Part shown: positions 34,616 to 43,980 of the stretch, piece after piece
Position numbering within the stretch: position 1 is the first letter of the stretch
How the letters are laid out: the number at the start of each line of letters is the position of its first letter
Assembly (NCBI RefSeq): GCF_002954355.1
Contig: NZ_MQVV01000017.1
Coordinates: 310,001 to 374,000, forward strand
Direction of reading: 5' to 3'
DNA length: 64,000 nucleotides
From: Nonlabens tegetincola
Lineage (GTDB): Bacteria > Bacteroidota > Bacteroidia > Flavobacteriales > Flavobacteriaceae
Notes under the pieces: generated by a model
Seen by the model: the letters and a program-made list of their open reading frames with translations, nothing else
Databases searched by the model: none
What the model was told of the DNA's origin: nothing
Position numbers and translations under genes: made by a program

Positions 34616-36034
34616 ATGTCTAAAAGAAGAAAAAGAGCACAAAAAACCTTTTTAAATGTACCTGTGGTTGATGCTGGTGCTAAAGGTAAAAGCGTAGCAA
34701 AAACTGAAGATGGTGAGGTGATTTTTCTTACCGATGCGGTTCCTGGTGATGTGGTAAACATTCAAACCTTTAAGAAAAAAAGATCCTTTTATGAAGGCCG
34801 CGTAACAGAATTTATAAGTAAGAGTGATCGTCGTACAACACCGGTATGTAAACACTTTAGTGTGTGTGGTGGTTGTAAATGGCAACACATGAAGTATGAG
34901 GACCAACTACATTTTAAACAGAAGGAAGTTGTAGAGAATCTTACTAGAATAGGCCATCTAGAATTACCTAGTGTGACACCTATTTTGGGTTCTGCAAAAC
35001 AATACCACTATCGCAATAAAATGGAATTCAGTTTTTCTGCAAACCGCTGGCTTACTCTTGAAGAGATAAACAGTGACAAAGAGATTCAGGATAAAAAAGC
35101 TTTAGGATTCCACATTCCTGGTATGTGGGATAAAATTTTACATCTGGATGAGTGTCATTTACATCCTGCTATTGGTGAGAAGATAAGATTGAGTGTTCAC
35201 GCTTTCGCGAAAGCGGAAAATTTATCATACTACGATCCTAGAGAACGTACAGGATTGTTACGTACCTTAATGCTGCGCATGGCGTCAACAGGTGAGAACA
35301 TGGTGGTAATTCAGTTTTTTCAAGAAGATGAAGCAAAACGCATTGCTTTACTTGAACACTTAAAATTACAATTTCCAGAGATTACATCTTTACAATATAT
35401 AATCAATGAAAAAGCAAACGACACTATATATGATCAAGATGTGATTTGTTACCATGGTGAAGATCATATTTGGGAAGAAATGGAAGGTTTAAAATTTAAA
35501 ATAAACGCCAAATCATTCTACCAAACAAATAGTGAACAAGCTTATGAATTGTATAAAATAACAAGAGATTTTGCGTCATTAAAAGGAGACGAATTAGTCT
35601 ATGATTTATACACAGGAACTGGAACTATAGCACAATTTGTAGCAAAAAAAGCAAAACACGTGGTAGGTGTTGAAGCGGTCGAAGTAGCTATTAAAGATGC
35701 GCAAGAAAACGCGCAAGTAAACAATATAGAAAACACCACCTTTTATGCTGGTGATATGAAAAATGTGTTTACTCAACAATTTATTGAAGAAAATGGTGCC
35801 CCAGATGTGGTTATAACAGATCCACCAAGAGATGGTATGCATAAGGATGTTGTTGCTCAATTGCTTAACTTACAAGCACCAAAAATTGTATATGTAAGTT
35901 GTAACAGTGCAACACAAGCGCGTGATCTCGCGTTATTAGATCAACATTATAAAATTGATAAAATCCAACCTGTAGATATGTTCCCGCAAACGCACCATGT
36001 AGAGAATGTAGTGCTACTTACTTTAAAATCGTAA
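34616..36034 (+). CDS. rlmD: 23S rRNA (uracil-5-)-methyltransferase RlmD/RumA
   Basis: A 472-aa SAM-dependent RNA m5U methyltransferase. It has an N-terminal TRAM domain (residues 12-68), an Fe-S cysteine cluster C78-x5-C84-x2-C87 plus a later DEC, a SAM-binding DLYTGTGTIAQF and the catalytic Cys in VSCNSATQARD. E. coli RlmD modifies U1939; in Bacteroidota the exact target is not certain. Palindrome copy 8 encodes AFAKA in the region between the Fe-S and SAM domains. The TlpA-like gene follows 2 bp later. Confidence 0.9.
   Translation: MSKRRKRAQKTFLNVPVVDAGAKGKSVAKTEDGEVIFLTDAVPGDVVNIQTFKKKRSFYEGRVTEFISKSDRRTTPVCKHFSVCGGCKWQHMKYEDQLHFKQKEVVENLTRIGHLELPSVTPILGSAKQYHYRNKMEFSFSANRWLTLEEINSDKEIQDKKALGFHIPGMWDKILHLDECHLHPAIGEKIRLSVHAFAKAENLSYYDPRERTGLLRTLMLRMASTGENMVVIQFFQEDEAKRIALLEHLKLQFPEITSLQYIINEKANDTIYDQDVICYHGEDHIWEEMEGLKFKINAKSFYQTNSEQAYELYKITRDFASLKGDELVYDLYTGTGTIAQFVAKKAKHVVGVEAVEVAIKDAQENAQVNNIENTTFYAGDMKNVFTQQFIEENGAPDVVITDPPRDGMHKDVVAQLLNLQAPKIVYVSCNSATQARDLALLDQHYKIDKIQPVDMFPQTHHVENVVLLTLKS
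35200..35215. repeat. Iterated palindrome copy 8 (inside rlmD)
   Basis: Exact CGCTTTCGCGAAAGCG, read as Ala-Phe-Ala-Lys-Ala. Confidence 0.95.
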
Positions 36035-36036
36035 TT

Positions 36037-37518
36037 ATGAAAAATATTGTTTTGTTACTATCACTAGTTTTATTGGTAGCAAGCTGTAAAAAGGATGTTG
36101 ATAATAAAGAAGAGAATACTGCCGTTTCATCTACATTAATAAATGGTTCAATCGTATTTACGGATAGTATTAATGAAGCTCCTGATTCTTTCATTGTTTA
36201 TTATTTTGATCGTGAACAAAACAAATACGAAAACTCACAAGCCCAATTTGATGAAAATGGCACATTCAATCTTACACTAGACATTGAACATCCTACTACA
36301 GCAATAGCTTATGCAGGCCAACAAATAAATCTTTTTCTAGTTCCTGGTGATTCATTAACCATTAGTGGAACGGTAAACGGAGCACAATCAGAGAACAACA
36401 CGATTAAGTTAGATGGTTCTCGCACTAAAGAATTCATGGCTGTAAAGAACTATTTTGAGAATAACCCCATCAAGGTAGATCCATTTTATGAGCCAGGAGC
36501 CGACAAGGATCCTATGGATTTACATATTTATCTATTAAAAAAGGAAGATGAGTTTCATCAATACAACAAGAATTACCTTAATAACCCCAACATACCAGAA
36601 GAGTTCAAGAAAGTAATCAATGCAAACGACAAATACTTTCTAGTCAATGCTAGATTAGAGTTTTTAAATTACGCTAACTACATAGGAAAAGAAATACCAG
36701 CAATTGATAGTGAATATTTTGAAGGCATGAAAAACTTACCAGATTTCACTAAAGATGATCTTACCTATGGTGCATTAACTAATGCTATTGCAAGTAGTTA
36801 TAAAAACTATTTAAGAGAAAGACTAGTCTTTGACAAACCAGGCGTTGCACCAGATTCCTTAAGTTCTATTATATCAAAACAAATTATAGAGGATAGCTCA
36901 AAGCCCGTACTTAACCAATATGCTACTTTTTCAACTGCTTTAAAAACCTTTGAAAATCACGATTTGGATTTTTATCAAAACAATCAACAAGCTATTGAAC
37001 AGCAACTTAAAGGAAGTGATTTCCTAGCTATTTTGAAAAGAGAATATGAAAAGGAAAAAGAATTACTTGAGCGCCCAGAAATACCTAAGGAATCAGAAAT
37101 TCTAGAATTCACATCTACAGAACCGTCAAATTATTTGAATGAAATTATTTCTAATTCCAAAGGAAAAGTTATTTACATTGATAATTGGGCAACCTGGTGT
37201 GGACCTTGTAAAGCCGAATTTAAGGAAGCATCGCCAGCGTTACATGAAAAGTTTAAAGATGATGTTGAGTTTGTTTACTTGTGTCATGCTAGTGAGAAAA
37301 AAGCTTACTTACCTAGTATTGCACAATTTAATATTAAAGGAAAACATTACTTTTTAAATGATCAGGAAGGACCAGTTGTTCAAGAACAAATAAATCTGGA
37401 AGGCTTTCCTACCTACACCATTATAAATAAGAAGGGTGAAATAGTTCAATCAGATTACATTCACCGACCTAGTTACCCTAAAACCACTACTCTTTTAGAA
37501 AGTTTAATCAATGAGTAA
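36037..37518 (+). CDS. TlpA-like thioredoxin-fold lipoprotein
   Basis: A 493-aa lipoprotein (lipobox VASC, Cys near residue 17). An N-terminal DUF4369-like beta domain binds no known ligand, a helical middle follows, and the C-terminal thioredoxin fold has the redox motif WCGPC in WATWCGPCKAEF (near residue 388) and the cis-Pro segment EGFPTYTII. It is likely a periplasm-facing disulfide oxidoreductase. It is in a plus-strand operon with rlmD upstream and DUF6452/DUF6048 downstream; it overlaps the next gene by 8 bp. Confidence 0.85.
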   Translation: MKNIVLLLSLVLLVASCKKDVDNKEENTAVSSTLINGSIVFTDSINEAPDSFIVYYFDREQNKYENSQAQFDENGTFNLTLDIEHPTTAIAYAGQQINLFLVPGDSLTISGTVNGAQSENNTIKLDGSRTKEFMAVKNYFENNPIKVDPFYEPGADKDPMDLHIYLLKKEDEFHQYNKNYLNNPNIPEEFKKVINANDKYFLVNARLEFLNYANYIGKEIPAIDSEYFEGMKNLPDFTKDDLTYGALTNAIASSYKNYLRERLVFDKPGVAPDSLSSIISKQIIEDSSKPVLNQYATFSTALKTFENHDLDFYQNNQQAIEQQLKGSDFLAILKREYEKEKELLERPEIPKESEILEFTSTEPSNYLNEIISNSKGKVIYIDNWATWCGPCKAEFKEASPALHEKFKDDVEFVYLCHASEKKAYLPSIAQFNIKGKHYFLNDQEGPVVQEQINLEGFPTYTIINKKGEIVQSDYIHRPSYPKTTTLLESLINE

Positions 37519-38026
37519 ATTTAAGGCGACTTTTATTCTGATTTGGGCCATTTTTTTCCTTGTATCAGGATGTGAAAAAGATGATTTATGCACACTGGAT
37601 CAACCAGCAAACGCTCGTATCAATATAGTATTTAAAGATCGCAGTATTCCATCAGACAACAAGGTTGTTTCACAGCTGAGAGTTTTATTGGAAAATGTGG
37701 ATACCGAAGTTCCTCTTAATTCTACCAATGATCTTTTGTTAACTGCAACAGACTCAATATCAATACCGTTACCGATTGATGTAAATACTGTTACATATAG
37801 ATTTGAACGTATTGAAAATGAGAATGAAAATCAGGATGCCATTACTTTTACCTTTGATACTAGAGAAGAGTACGTAAGTCGAGCGTGTGGTTTTAGAGTA
37901 GTGTATGATAATTTAACAGCACAAGTTGCACCTGAGACTGGTACTAACAATTGGATTAATAGTGTAGTTGTTAATGAAACTACCATTGAAGACAACCAAA
38001 TTATTCATGTTGAAATACGTCATTAA
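37511..38026 (+). CDS. DUF6452 lipoprotein
   Basis: A 171-aa lipoprotein (lipobox VSGC). The sequence after the lipidated Cys, EKDDLCTLDQPANARINIVFKDR, and the conserved FTFDTREEYVSRACGFRVVYDNL match the flavobacterial DUF6452 family. Function unknown. It overlaps the preceding gene by 8 bp and the following one by 20 bp. Paired with DUF6048 in Bacteroidota. Confidence 0.82.
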   Translation: MSKFKATFILIWAIFFLVSGCEKDDLCTLDQPANARINIVFKDRSIPSDNKVVSQLRVLLENVDTEVPLNSTNDLLLTATDSISIPLPIDVNTVTYRFERIENENENQDAITFTFDTREEYVSRACGFRVVYDNLTAQVAPETGTNNWINSVVVNETTIEDNQIIHVEIRH

Positions 38027-38705
38027 TATAGTTTTCCTCCTTCTGTGTTGTACGGTTTTACAAGCACAAGAAGAGAAAGAAATCGAGCAAGCTCAAGACT
38101 CTATTCAAAAAAAATACGGATTAAGGGTTGGAATAGATGCAGCTAGTTTAGCAAGAAGTTTCTTTGATGACAATTATCAAGGTTTTCAAATCCTAGGAGA
38201 TTTTAGATTAACTCCATCCTTATATGTTGCTGGAGAATTAGGTAATGAAACTATTGCCAAAGACCTAGAACGCATTGAATATGAAACAAGTGGTTCTTTC
38301 TTCAAAGCTGGAATTGATTATAATTTCTACAACAATTGGTTAGAGATGGACAATATGATATACGGTGGTGCTCGTATAGGTGTGGCTAGCTTTGGTCACG
38401 AATTGTACAGATATGAATACAACTCGGACAATACCCTTTTCCCTATATTAAGTCAACAAGTACAACGAGAATTCACTGGTCTTACTGCTATTTGGTTTGA
38501 AGTACAAGGAGGAATGAAGGTTGAAGTGTTTAACAACATTTATTTAATAGCAAACGTTCAATTAAAATTCCTAATCAACGAGAGCACTCCAGATGATTTT
38601 GATAATCTGCACATTCCAGGATTTGGAGTTACCAATGATTTTAATGGTATAGGCGTAGGTTACACGTATGGTATTCTATACCGAATTCCTTTGTTTAAAA
38701 AATAA
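38007..38705 (+). CDS. DUF6048 outer-membrane beta-barrel protein
   Basis: A 232-aa protein with signal peptide (MLKYVINIVFLLLCCTVLQAQ) and a barrel body (YGLRVGIDAASLARSF, LYVAGELGNE, FFKAGIDYNFYN, MIYGGARIGVASFG, VGYTYGILYRIPLF). The ATG at 38007 is preferred to 37968 because it begins the signal peptide. DUF6048 is a flavobacterial barrel family; pairing with the DUF6452 lipoprotein suggests a two-protein outer-membrane complex, which is an inference. Confidence 0.82.
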   Translation: MLKYVINIVFLLLCCTVLQAQEEKEIEQAQDSIQKKYGLRVGIDAASLARSFFDDNYQGFQILGDFRLTPSLYVAGELGNETIAKDLERIEYETSGSFFKAGIDYNFYNNWLEMDNMIYGGARIGVASFGHELYRYEYNSDNTLFPILSQQVQREFTGLTAIWFEVQGGMKVEVFNNIYLIANVQLKFLINESTPDDFDNLHIPGFGVTNDFNGIGVGYTYGILYRIPLFKK

Positions 38706-38707
38706 AA

Positions 38708-38740
38708 AATCCTAGAAACAATAATGTTTCTAGGATTCTA
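38708..38740. terminator. Terminator between DUF6048 and DUF5606 genes
   Basis: 12-bp stem AATCCTAGAAAC/GTTTCTAGGATT with loop AATAAT. The T tract is good only on the minus strand, so it mainly serves the DUF5606 gene. Confidence 0.8.
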
Positions 38741-38762
38741 TAATTAAATTCTTCTTTATTGA

Positions 38763-39161
38763 CTACTCCTCTTCATCAAGAGCAGCAAGCAAGTCATTTG
38801 ACTGTAAAAGATTATACCATTGAATTACCTTTTTAATATCGCTGGCATAAACTCGATCTTCATCATATTCAGGCAAAACCTGTGAAAAATAATCTTGCAA
38901 TTCATTTTTTGAGGCTTTATGAGAAATGGCAGGTCCCTTTTCCTCTTTATCAGCTATCTTAGAGAACACCTCTTTAAGTGGTACATCCTCAGAATAAGTG
39001 TATATGGAAATATCCTTTAAAACGCTCACATTGTGGTTTATTCCTACAATCGAAGTTTTCTTATCTATTAAAGATTCTACTACAAAGCCACTACGTGCCT
39101 TTGATTTAAGTTGATACAATCCTGGTTTTCCTGTTATGGATAAAATGTTATCTAAACTCAT
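38763..39161 (-). CDS. DUF5606 domain protein
   Basis: A 132-aa cytosolic protein starting MSLDNILSITGKPGLYQLKS, the DUF5606 family typical of Flavobacteriia, with a beta-barrel-like N-terminal half and a helical C-terminus. Function unknown. It lies downstream of def on the minus strand; the def-ruvX-DUF5606 neighbourhood is common in this group. Confidence 0.8.
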   Translation of the reverse strand: MSLDNILSITGKPGLYQLKSKARSGFVVESLIDKKTSIVGINHNVSVLKDISIYTYSEDVPLKEVFSKIADKEEKGPAISHKASKNELQDYFSQVLPEYDEDRVYASDIKKVIQWYNLLQSNDLLAALDEEE

Positions 39162-39213
39162 TGCGAATTATTTTTTGGGTGGCAAATATATGTAAAAGCT
39201 ATTTTACTAATGG

Positions 39214-39804
39214 TTAACGTCTTCCTTTTAATTCAGGAAACCTCATTCTATAGTCAACACGAACCTTACCTTTTGATATATTAGCCAGTTTACCTTTTAT
39301 CAATCGCTTTTTTAGACTTGAAAGTTTATCAGTAAATAATATTCCTTCAATGTGATCGTATTCATGTTGTATAACACGAGCGGCTAGACCTGTATAAGTT
39401 TCTGTATGTTTATTAAAATTCTCGTCTAAATAAGAAATAGTAACCTCTTCTGGTCTAAAAACATCTTCCCTTACATTAGGAATACTTAAACAACCTTCAT
39501 TGAATGCCCATTCATCTCCATTTTCTTCTTCAATTTGAGCATTAATAAAAACCTTCTTGAAACCAGTAAGTTGGTTTCTTTCCATTTCAGTAAGTTCTTC
39601 ATCATCGGCAAATGGGGTTGCATCAATAACAAACAATCGTAGTGGCATACCTACTTGTGGTGCTGCCAGACCTACTCCACTAGCGCCATACATGGTTTCC
39701 CACATGTTTTCAATGATTTCTTTTAATTTTGGATAATCTTGTGGAATATCCTTTGCGACTTTTCTTAAAACTGGATCGCCATAGGCGACAACTGGATAAA
39801 TCAT
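39214..39804 (-). CDS. def: Peptide deformylase
   Basis: Removes the formyl group from new proteins. The 196-aa enzyme has all three motifs: GVGLAAPQVG (43-52), EGCLS with metal ligand C105, and QHEYDHIEG with H147, E148 and H151. Normal length. It sits between ruvX and the DUF5606 gene on the minus strand. Confidence 0.95.
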   Translation of the reverse strand: MIYPVVAYGDPVLRKVAKDIPQDYPKLKEIIENMWETMYGASGVGLAAPQVGMPLRLFVIDATPFADDEELTEMERNQLTGFKKVFINAQIEEENGDEWAFNEGCLSIPNVREDVFRPEEVTISYLDENFNKHTETYTGLAARVIQHEYDHIEGILFTDKLSSLKKRLIKGKLANISKGKVRVDYRMRFPELKGRR

Positions 39805-39907
39805 ATTTTTTTATTTAAAGGCCCATTTCGGTTAGGATTTCAATATCCTTCCTCAACATCATTCACCTTATCATTATACCTTTTTTTATTTACAGCTTCA
39901 GCAAGTT

Positions 39908-40321
39908 TTACATTTTACTATCCAAAAACGTTTGTAAAATAATTGTTGCTGCGATCTCATCAACCAGGGCTTTATTACGCCTTTTGGATTTTGACAAACC
40001 ACTATCAATCATGGTTTGAAAAGCCATTTTTGAAGTAAATCTTTCGTCCACTCTCGTAATTTCTATGGATGGGTATTTTTCTTGTAACGCTTTCGCGAAA
40101 GCGTCAATCACATCTCCTAATTCACTAGGTTCACCATTCATTTGTTTAGGTTCACCTATTACGATCGTGCTTACTTCCTCATTACGTAAATAATTTTCAA
40201 TGAATGGTACTAATTCATAGGTGTTTACAGTGGTAAGACCTGATGCTATAAGTTGCAAGGGATCTGTAACTGCAATGCCTGTTCTTTTTTTACCGTAATC
40301 TATAGAAAGTGCTCTAGCCAT
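39908..40321 (-). CDS. ruvX: Holliday junction resolvase-like protein YqgF/RuvX
   Basis: A 137-aa RNase H-like fold protein linked to pre-16S rRNA processing and to Holliday-junction resolution. The start MARALSIDYGKKRTGIAVTD carries the catalytic Asp (D8), VIGEPKQMNG the second strand, and VDERFTSKMA the conserved DER. Palindrome copy 9 encodes AFAKA near residues 73-77. Upstream is the divergent dapD promoter region. Confidence 0.93.
   Translation of the reverse strand: MARALSIDYGKKRTGIAVTDPLQLIASGLTTVNTYELVPFIENYLRNEEVSTIVIGEPKQMNGEPSELGDVIDAFAKALQEKYPSIEITRVDERFTSKMAFQTMIDSGLSKSKRRNKALVDEIAATIILQTFLDSKM
40088..40103. repeat. Iterated palindrome copy 9 (inside ruvX)
   Basis: Exact CGCTTTCGCGAAAGCG, read as Ala-Phe-Ala-Lys-Ala. 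Confidence 0.95.
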
Positions 40322-40375
40322 GAGTTTGCAAAAATAATCAATCTAATATGAAGCACATCACTAACTGCTACTACT

Positions 40376-40383
40376 TATATTTG
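40376..40383 (+). promoter_or_regulatory. -7 box of dapD
   Basis: TATATTTG matches TAnnTTTG. It ends on the first base of a GTG (40383), which argues against that GTG as the start; the transcript would start a few bases later. No clear -33 box. Confidence 0.5.
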
Positions 40384-40400
40384 TGAAAAACTTAAAAGTA

Positions 40401-41216
40401 GTGGATCAATTAAAAAATATCATTGAAGAAGCCTGGGAAGACCGCACTCAATTAGAGAATCGCGTTACCCAGCAAGCAATTAGAGAAGTGGTAGACATGC
40501 TAGATCGTGGAACATTGCGAGTAGCACAACCTACCGAAAATGGCTGGCAAGTTAATGAATGGGTAAAGAAGGCGGTAGTTCTATATTTCCCAATCCAAAA
40601 AATGGAAACAATTGAATGTGGTCCACTTGAATTTCATGATAAAATCCCTTTAAAAACTGGATATAAAGAAAAAGGAATACGTGTTGTACCACATGCAGTG
40701 GCTAGACATGGAGCTTATATTTCAAGTGGTGTTATTATGATGCCTAGTTATGTAAACATAGGTGCCTATGTAGAGGAAGGAACCATGGTAGATACTTGGG
40801 CAACGGTAGGTAGTTGTGCCCAAATAGGTAAAAATGTGCACCTGAGCGGTGGTGTAGGAATAGGCGGTGTACTAGAGCCTTTACAAGCTGCTCCAGTTAT
40901 CATAGAGGATAATGCGTTTATCGGGTCTCGTTGTATTGTGGTAGAAGGTGTACGAGTAGAAAAAGAGGCAGTACTAGGAGCCAATGTCGTTCTAACCGCT
41001 TCAACAAAAATTATAGACGTAACTGGAGATCAACCAGTAGAATACAAAGGCCATGTTCCTGCTAGATCGGTTGTAATTCCAGGTAGCTACCCTAAGGAAT
41101 TCCCAGCAGGGACTTACAATGTTCCTTGTGCGATCATAATTGGTAAACGTAAAGAAAGTACCAATAAAAAAACCTCGCTTAACGATGCTCTACGCGAGTA
41201 CAACGTAGCAGTATAG
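40401..41216 (+). CDS. dapD: 2,3,4,5-tetrahydropyridine-2,6-dicarboxylate N-succinyltransferase
   Basis: A step of lysine and diaminopimelate synthesis through succinylated intermediates. The 271-aa protein has the left-handed beta-helix of hexapeptide repeats (IGAYVEEGTMVDTWATVGS, IGKNVHLSGGVGIGGVLEP, VEKEAVLGANVVLTASTKI). I choose GTG at 40401 because MDQLKNIIEEAWEDR aligns with the E. coli start MQQLQNIIE and because a -7 box ends at 40383; a caller may choose the GTG at 40383, adding six residues. The next gene starts on its last base. Confidence 0.9.
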   Translation: MDQLKNIIEEAWEDRTQLENRVTQQAIREVVDMLDRGTLRVAQPTENGWQVNEWVKKAVVLYFPIQKMETIECGPLEFHDKIPLKTGYKEKGIRVVPHAVARHGAYISSGVIMMPSYVNIGAYVEEGTMVDTWATVGSCAQIGKNVHLSGGVGIGGVLEPLQAAPVIIEDNAFIGSRCIVVEGVRVEKEAVLGANVVLTASTKIIDVTGDQPVEYKGHVPARSVVIPGSYPKEFPAGTYNVPCAIIIGKRKESTNKKTSLNDALREYNVAV

Positions 41217-42280
41217 TGAGAATATTACTTATTCAATATAAGATGCTGGGTGATGTGCTCACGAGTACAATTATAGCAGATCAATTAAAAATCACCTACC
41301 CCAATTGTCAAATAGATTATCTTATCACACCGATGGCTGCTTCTTTAGTAAAGAACCATCCATCGGTAGATAATCTTATATTGGCTTCCAATAAGGATTT
41401 TGAAAGCTTCACAAGTATCCTAAAACTTGCAAAGAAGCTTAAAAAAAACAATTATCAGTTGTGTATTGATAGTTATGGTAAAAACAACAGTGCCTTGCTC
41501 TCCTATATCGTTAATGCTACTAGAAGAATAGGGTATAAAAAATGGTTTTCATCACTTGCTTATACTGATGTGGTTAAAAACGAACCAAATAGAGGTATTT
41601 ATAAAACAGGTGTAGCTCTAGGTAGTAGAATGATCTTATTAAAACCGCTAGAAAAAAATATTCAATGGCACGTTAAACCAAAGATTCATTTGACAGTTGA
41701 TGAAATCGAACAAGGAAAACAGTGGCTGGAACAAAAAGGGCTAGACTTAACTAATTCCGTAACGATGATAAGTGCTTTGGGTAGTAGTAAGGAAAAAACG
41801 TTACCTTTTAAGGAGTTAGCTAGTCTTTTAGATTTTATAGTCCAGAACACAGAGACTCAAATATTGTTCAACTACATCCCTAATCAGATCGACCAAATTA
41901 AAGAACTGTATGAACTGTGTTCACTTAAAACGAAAGAACACATCTTTTTAGATGCTTTTGCTCCCAACATTCGTGACTTCCTTAAAATTCTTCATCATTG
42001 CACTGCTATAATTGGCAACGAAGGTGGTGCCATAAATATGGGAAAAGCACTAGACATTAACACCTTTGCAATTTTTGCCCCATGGATTAATAAATCTTCC
42101 TGGAACATAGGTGAAGATGGGAAAAATCACGTAAGCGTTCATTTGATGGATTACAAACCAGATCTTTACAACAACCAAAGTGCAAGTACATTCAAAAAGA
42201 AGGCTTTAAGTTTGTATTCTCATTTTGAAGCTGGTATGATACAAAAAGATCTTAAAAGCTTTTTAAATCATCATTACTAA
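41216..42280 (+). CDS. Glycosyltransferase family 9 (LPS heptosyltransferase-like)
   Basis: A 354-aa GT-B enzyme with the GT9 pattern: MRILLIQYKMLGDVLTSTII at the N-terminus and a C-terminal IIGNEGGAINMGKALDINTFAIFAP (nucleotide-sugar site). GT9 enzymes add heptose to LPS core. It begins with GTG at 41216 overlapping the dapD stop by one base, so it is coupled to dapD. It opens a surface-glycan region that runs to 47896. Confidence 0.85.
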   Translation: MRILLIQYKMLGDVLTSTIIADQLKITYPNCQIDYLITPMAASLVKNHPSVDNLILASNKDFESFTSILKLAKKLKKNNYQLCIDSYGKNNSALLSYIVNATRRIGYKKWFSSLAYTDVVKNEPNRGIYKTGVALGSRMILLKPLEKNIQWHVKPKIHLTVDEIEQGKQWLEQKGLDLTNSVTMISALGSSKEKTLPFKELASLLDFIVQNTETQILFNYIPNQIDQIKELYELCSLKTKEHIFLDAFAPNIRDFLKILHHCTAIIGNEGGAINMGKALDINTFAIFAPWINKSSWNIGEDGKNHVSVHLMDYKPDLYNNQSASTFKKKALSLYSHFEAGMIQKDLKSFLNHHY

Positions 42281-42286
42281 AAATCT

Positions 42287-43111
42287 TTACTCTTTATTTA
42301 TCCCAAATGGAGTAAAGGATTTCTTTTCATCACGAGTAGACTTTCTTATAGCCTTGTTTTTATCTATAGATTCTTGATTTTTATAACCTCGTGCATGATC
42401 AAGATGTAAACAAATTGCGCTGTAGCGTATTTGTTTTGACTTTATTCCTAGGTTGAATAAACGTTCTCCCAACTCTCTATCTTGACCACCGTATTGCATG
42501 CGCTCGTCAAATCCATTAACCTTCTTTATATCTTCTAACCAACCACTACTGTTATGACCGTTCCAGCTAGCGTTAGTTGGAGTCAAATTTTCCATAACCT
42601 TAGCCGTAACAAAACCAGCTGTAAGCTTTTGATTTTTGTATGATGCTGGTAAACCTCGTTCCTTCAACCACTCTACATCAAAACATCGTTGCGTGTAAAT
42701 GTCATCTTTTGTTATGGCTTGAGAAATATCTAGAGGCAACTTATAGTAACCACCGCTCAAAAAATAACCAGGTTCCCTACGTTCATAATGGATTTGAAGA
42801 AAATCCTCACGAGCAATACAATCACCGTCGCTCATTACAACGTAATTTGCATTACAAGCCATTATGGCCTTATTTAATATTTGACTTTTTTGGAATCCAT
42901 TATCCTCGTGCCACACGTGTATTATAGGATATCGTGAATCTTGAGCATAGTTTTCAATGAATTCTTTTGTATCTTCCCTAGAACCATCATCTGCTATAAC
43001 TACTTCAAAATCCCTAAAGATTTGTTGCTCATAACTCCATAAGGTCTTTTCCAACCAGGGTATCGAATTGTAAGTACTTATAATGACAGAAATTGTCGGG
43101 TTTGAAGACAT
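42287..43111 (-). CDS. Glycosyltransferase family 2
   Basis: A 274-aa GT-A enzyme: SVIISTYNS at the N-terminus, VVIADDGSRE and the DXD-like MSDGDCIARE, then a galactosyltransferase-type C-terminal segment (GFDERMQYGGQDRELGERLFNLG). Cytosolic face of the membrane, no transmembrane helix. The substrate is unknown; LPS or O-glycan assembly is likely from the neighbours. It converges with the GT9 gene. Confidence 0.85.
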   Translation of the reverse strand: MSSNPTISVIISTYNSIPWLEKTLWSYEQQIFRDFEVVIADDGSREDTKEFIENYAQDSRYPIIHVWHEDNGFQKSQILNKAIMACNANYVVMSDGDCIAREDFLQIHYERREPGYFLSGGYYKLPLDISQAITKDDIYTQRCFDVEWLKERGLPASYKNQKLTAGFVTAKVMENLTPTNASWNGHNSSGWLEDIKKVNGFDERMQYGGQDRELGERLFNLGIKSKQIRYSAICLHLDHARGYKNQESIDKNKAIRKSTRDEKKSFTPFGINKE

Positions 43112-43178
43112 AGTTCTAGTTTTCTTTCAAAATCTAAACAAATTTAAGCATATCTAGTGGTTATCTAATCAGTAAGTT

Positions 43179-43186
43179 TATTTTTG
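43179..43186 (+). promoter_or_regulatory. -7 box of the GT2 gene at 43216
   Basis: TATTTTTG, 29 bp before the ATG. No good -33 box. Confidence 0.4.
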
Positions 43187-43215
43187 CTGAAGAACTATTA
43201 TGTTTATATCCACTT

Positions 43216-43980
43216 ATGACCAAATATAATATCACTGCAATCATTCCAGCTTTTAACGAAGAACACAACATTGTTGATGTCCTAAAATCTGTTGATTTTT
43301 GCGATGAAGTCATTTTAGTAGATTCAAACAGTACCGATAATACGGTAGAACTAGCAAAACCTTATTTCACCAAATTACTGACTCGTAATTACGAGCACAG
43401 CGCTAGTCAAAAAAACTGGGCTATTCCTCAAGCAAAACATGAATGGATACTTTTAGTCGACGCTGATGAACGAGTTACACCAGCATTAAAAGAAGAAATT
43501 TTGAACCTATACCCTACTCTCGATACATCTGATTATGTTGGTTATTGGATTGGTAGACGTAATTTCTTCATGGGTAAACAAGTACGTTATAGCGGCTGGA
43601 AAAATGACAAGGTAATACGATTATTTAAGAAATCTAAGTGTAAGTATAAAGACAAACACGTTCATTCTGAAATAATTGCTGATGGTCCAGTAGGAAAACT
43701 GGAAAACAGATTCTTACATTATAAATATGTGAGTATGGATCACCATGTTAAGAAATTACAACGCTACGCTGATTTGCAAGCTAAAGATTTTGATAAAAAA
43801 GTAGGCAAAATTACCGCATACCACATAGTCATCAAACCTATGTGGGGCTTCTTCAAGCACTTTTTTGTTCAAAAAGGTTTTCTTGACGGATTTGTTGGAT
43901 TTACGATTGCTTATTTGCGCAGTTATATGATTTTTATGCGATACGTAAAATTATGGTTACTCAGACGAGGGATTAAGTAA
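43216..43980 (+). CDS. Glycosyltransferase family 2 (LPS core, WaaE/KdtX-like)
   Basis: A 254-aa GT2 enzyme with ITAIIPAFNEEHNIVDVL, DEVILVDSNSTDNT and the LLVDADERVTPAL motif typical of the KdtX/WaaE LPS core glucosyltransferases; the C-terminal half has RRNFFMGKQVRYSGWKNDKV and a hydrophobic amphipathic end. It probably adds a sugar to lipid A core. Single plus-strand gene; its stop directly abuts the end of the minus-strand gene at 43981. Confidence 0.85.
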   Translation: MTKYNITAIIPAFNEEHNIVDVLKSVDFCDEVILVDSNSTDNTVELAKPYFTKLLTRNYEHSASQKNWAIPQAKHEWILLVDADERVTPALKEEILNLYPTLDTSDYVGYWIGRRNFFMGKQVRYSGWKNDKVIRLFKKSKCKYKDKHVHSEIIADGPVGKLENRFLHYKYVSMDHHVKKLQRYADLQAKDFDKKVGKITAYHIVIKPMWGFFKHFFVQKGFLDGFVGFTIAYLRSYMIFMRYVKLWLLRRGIK

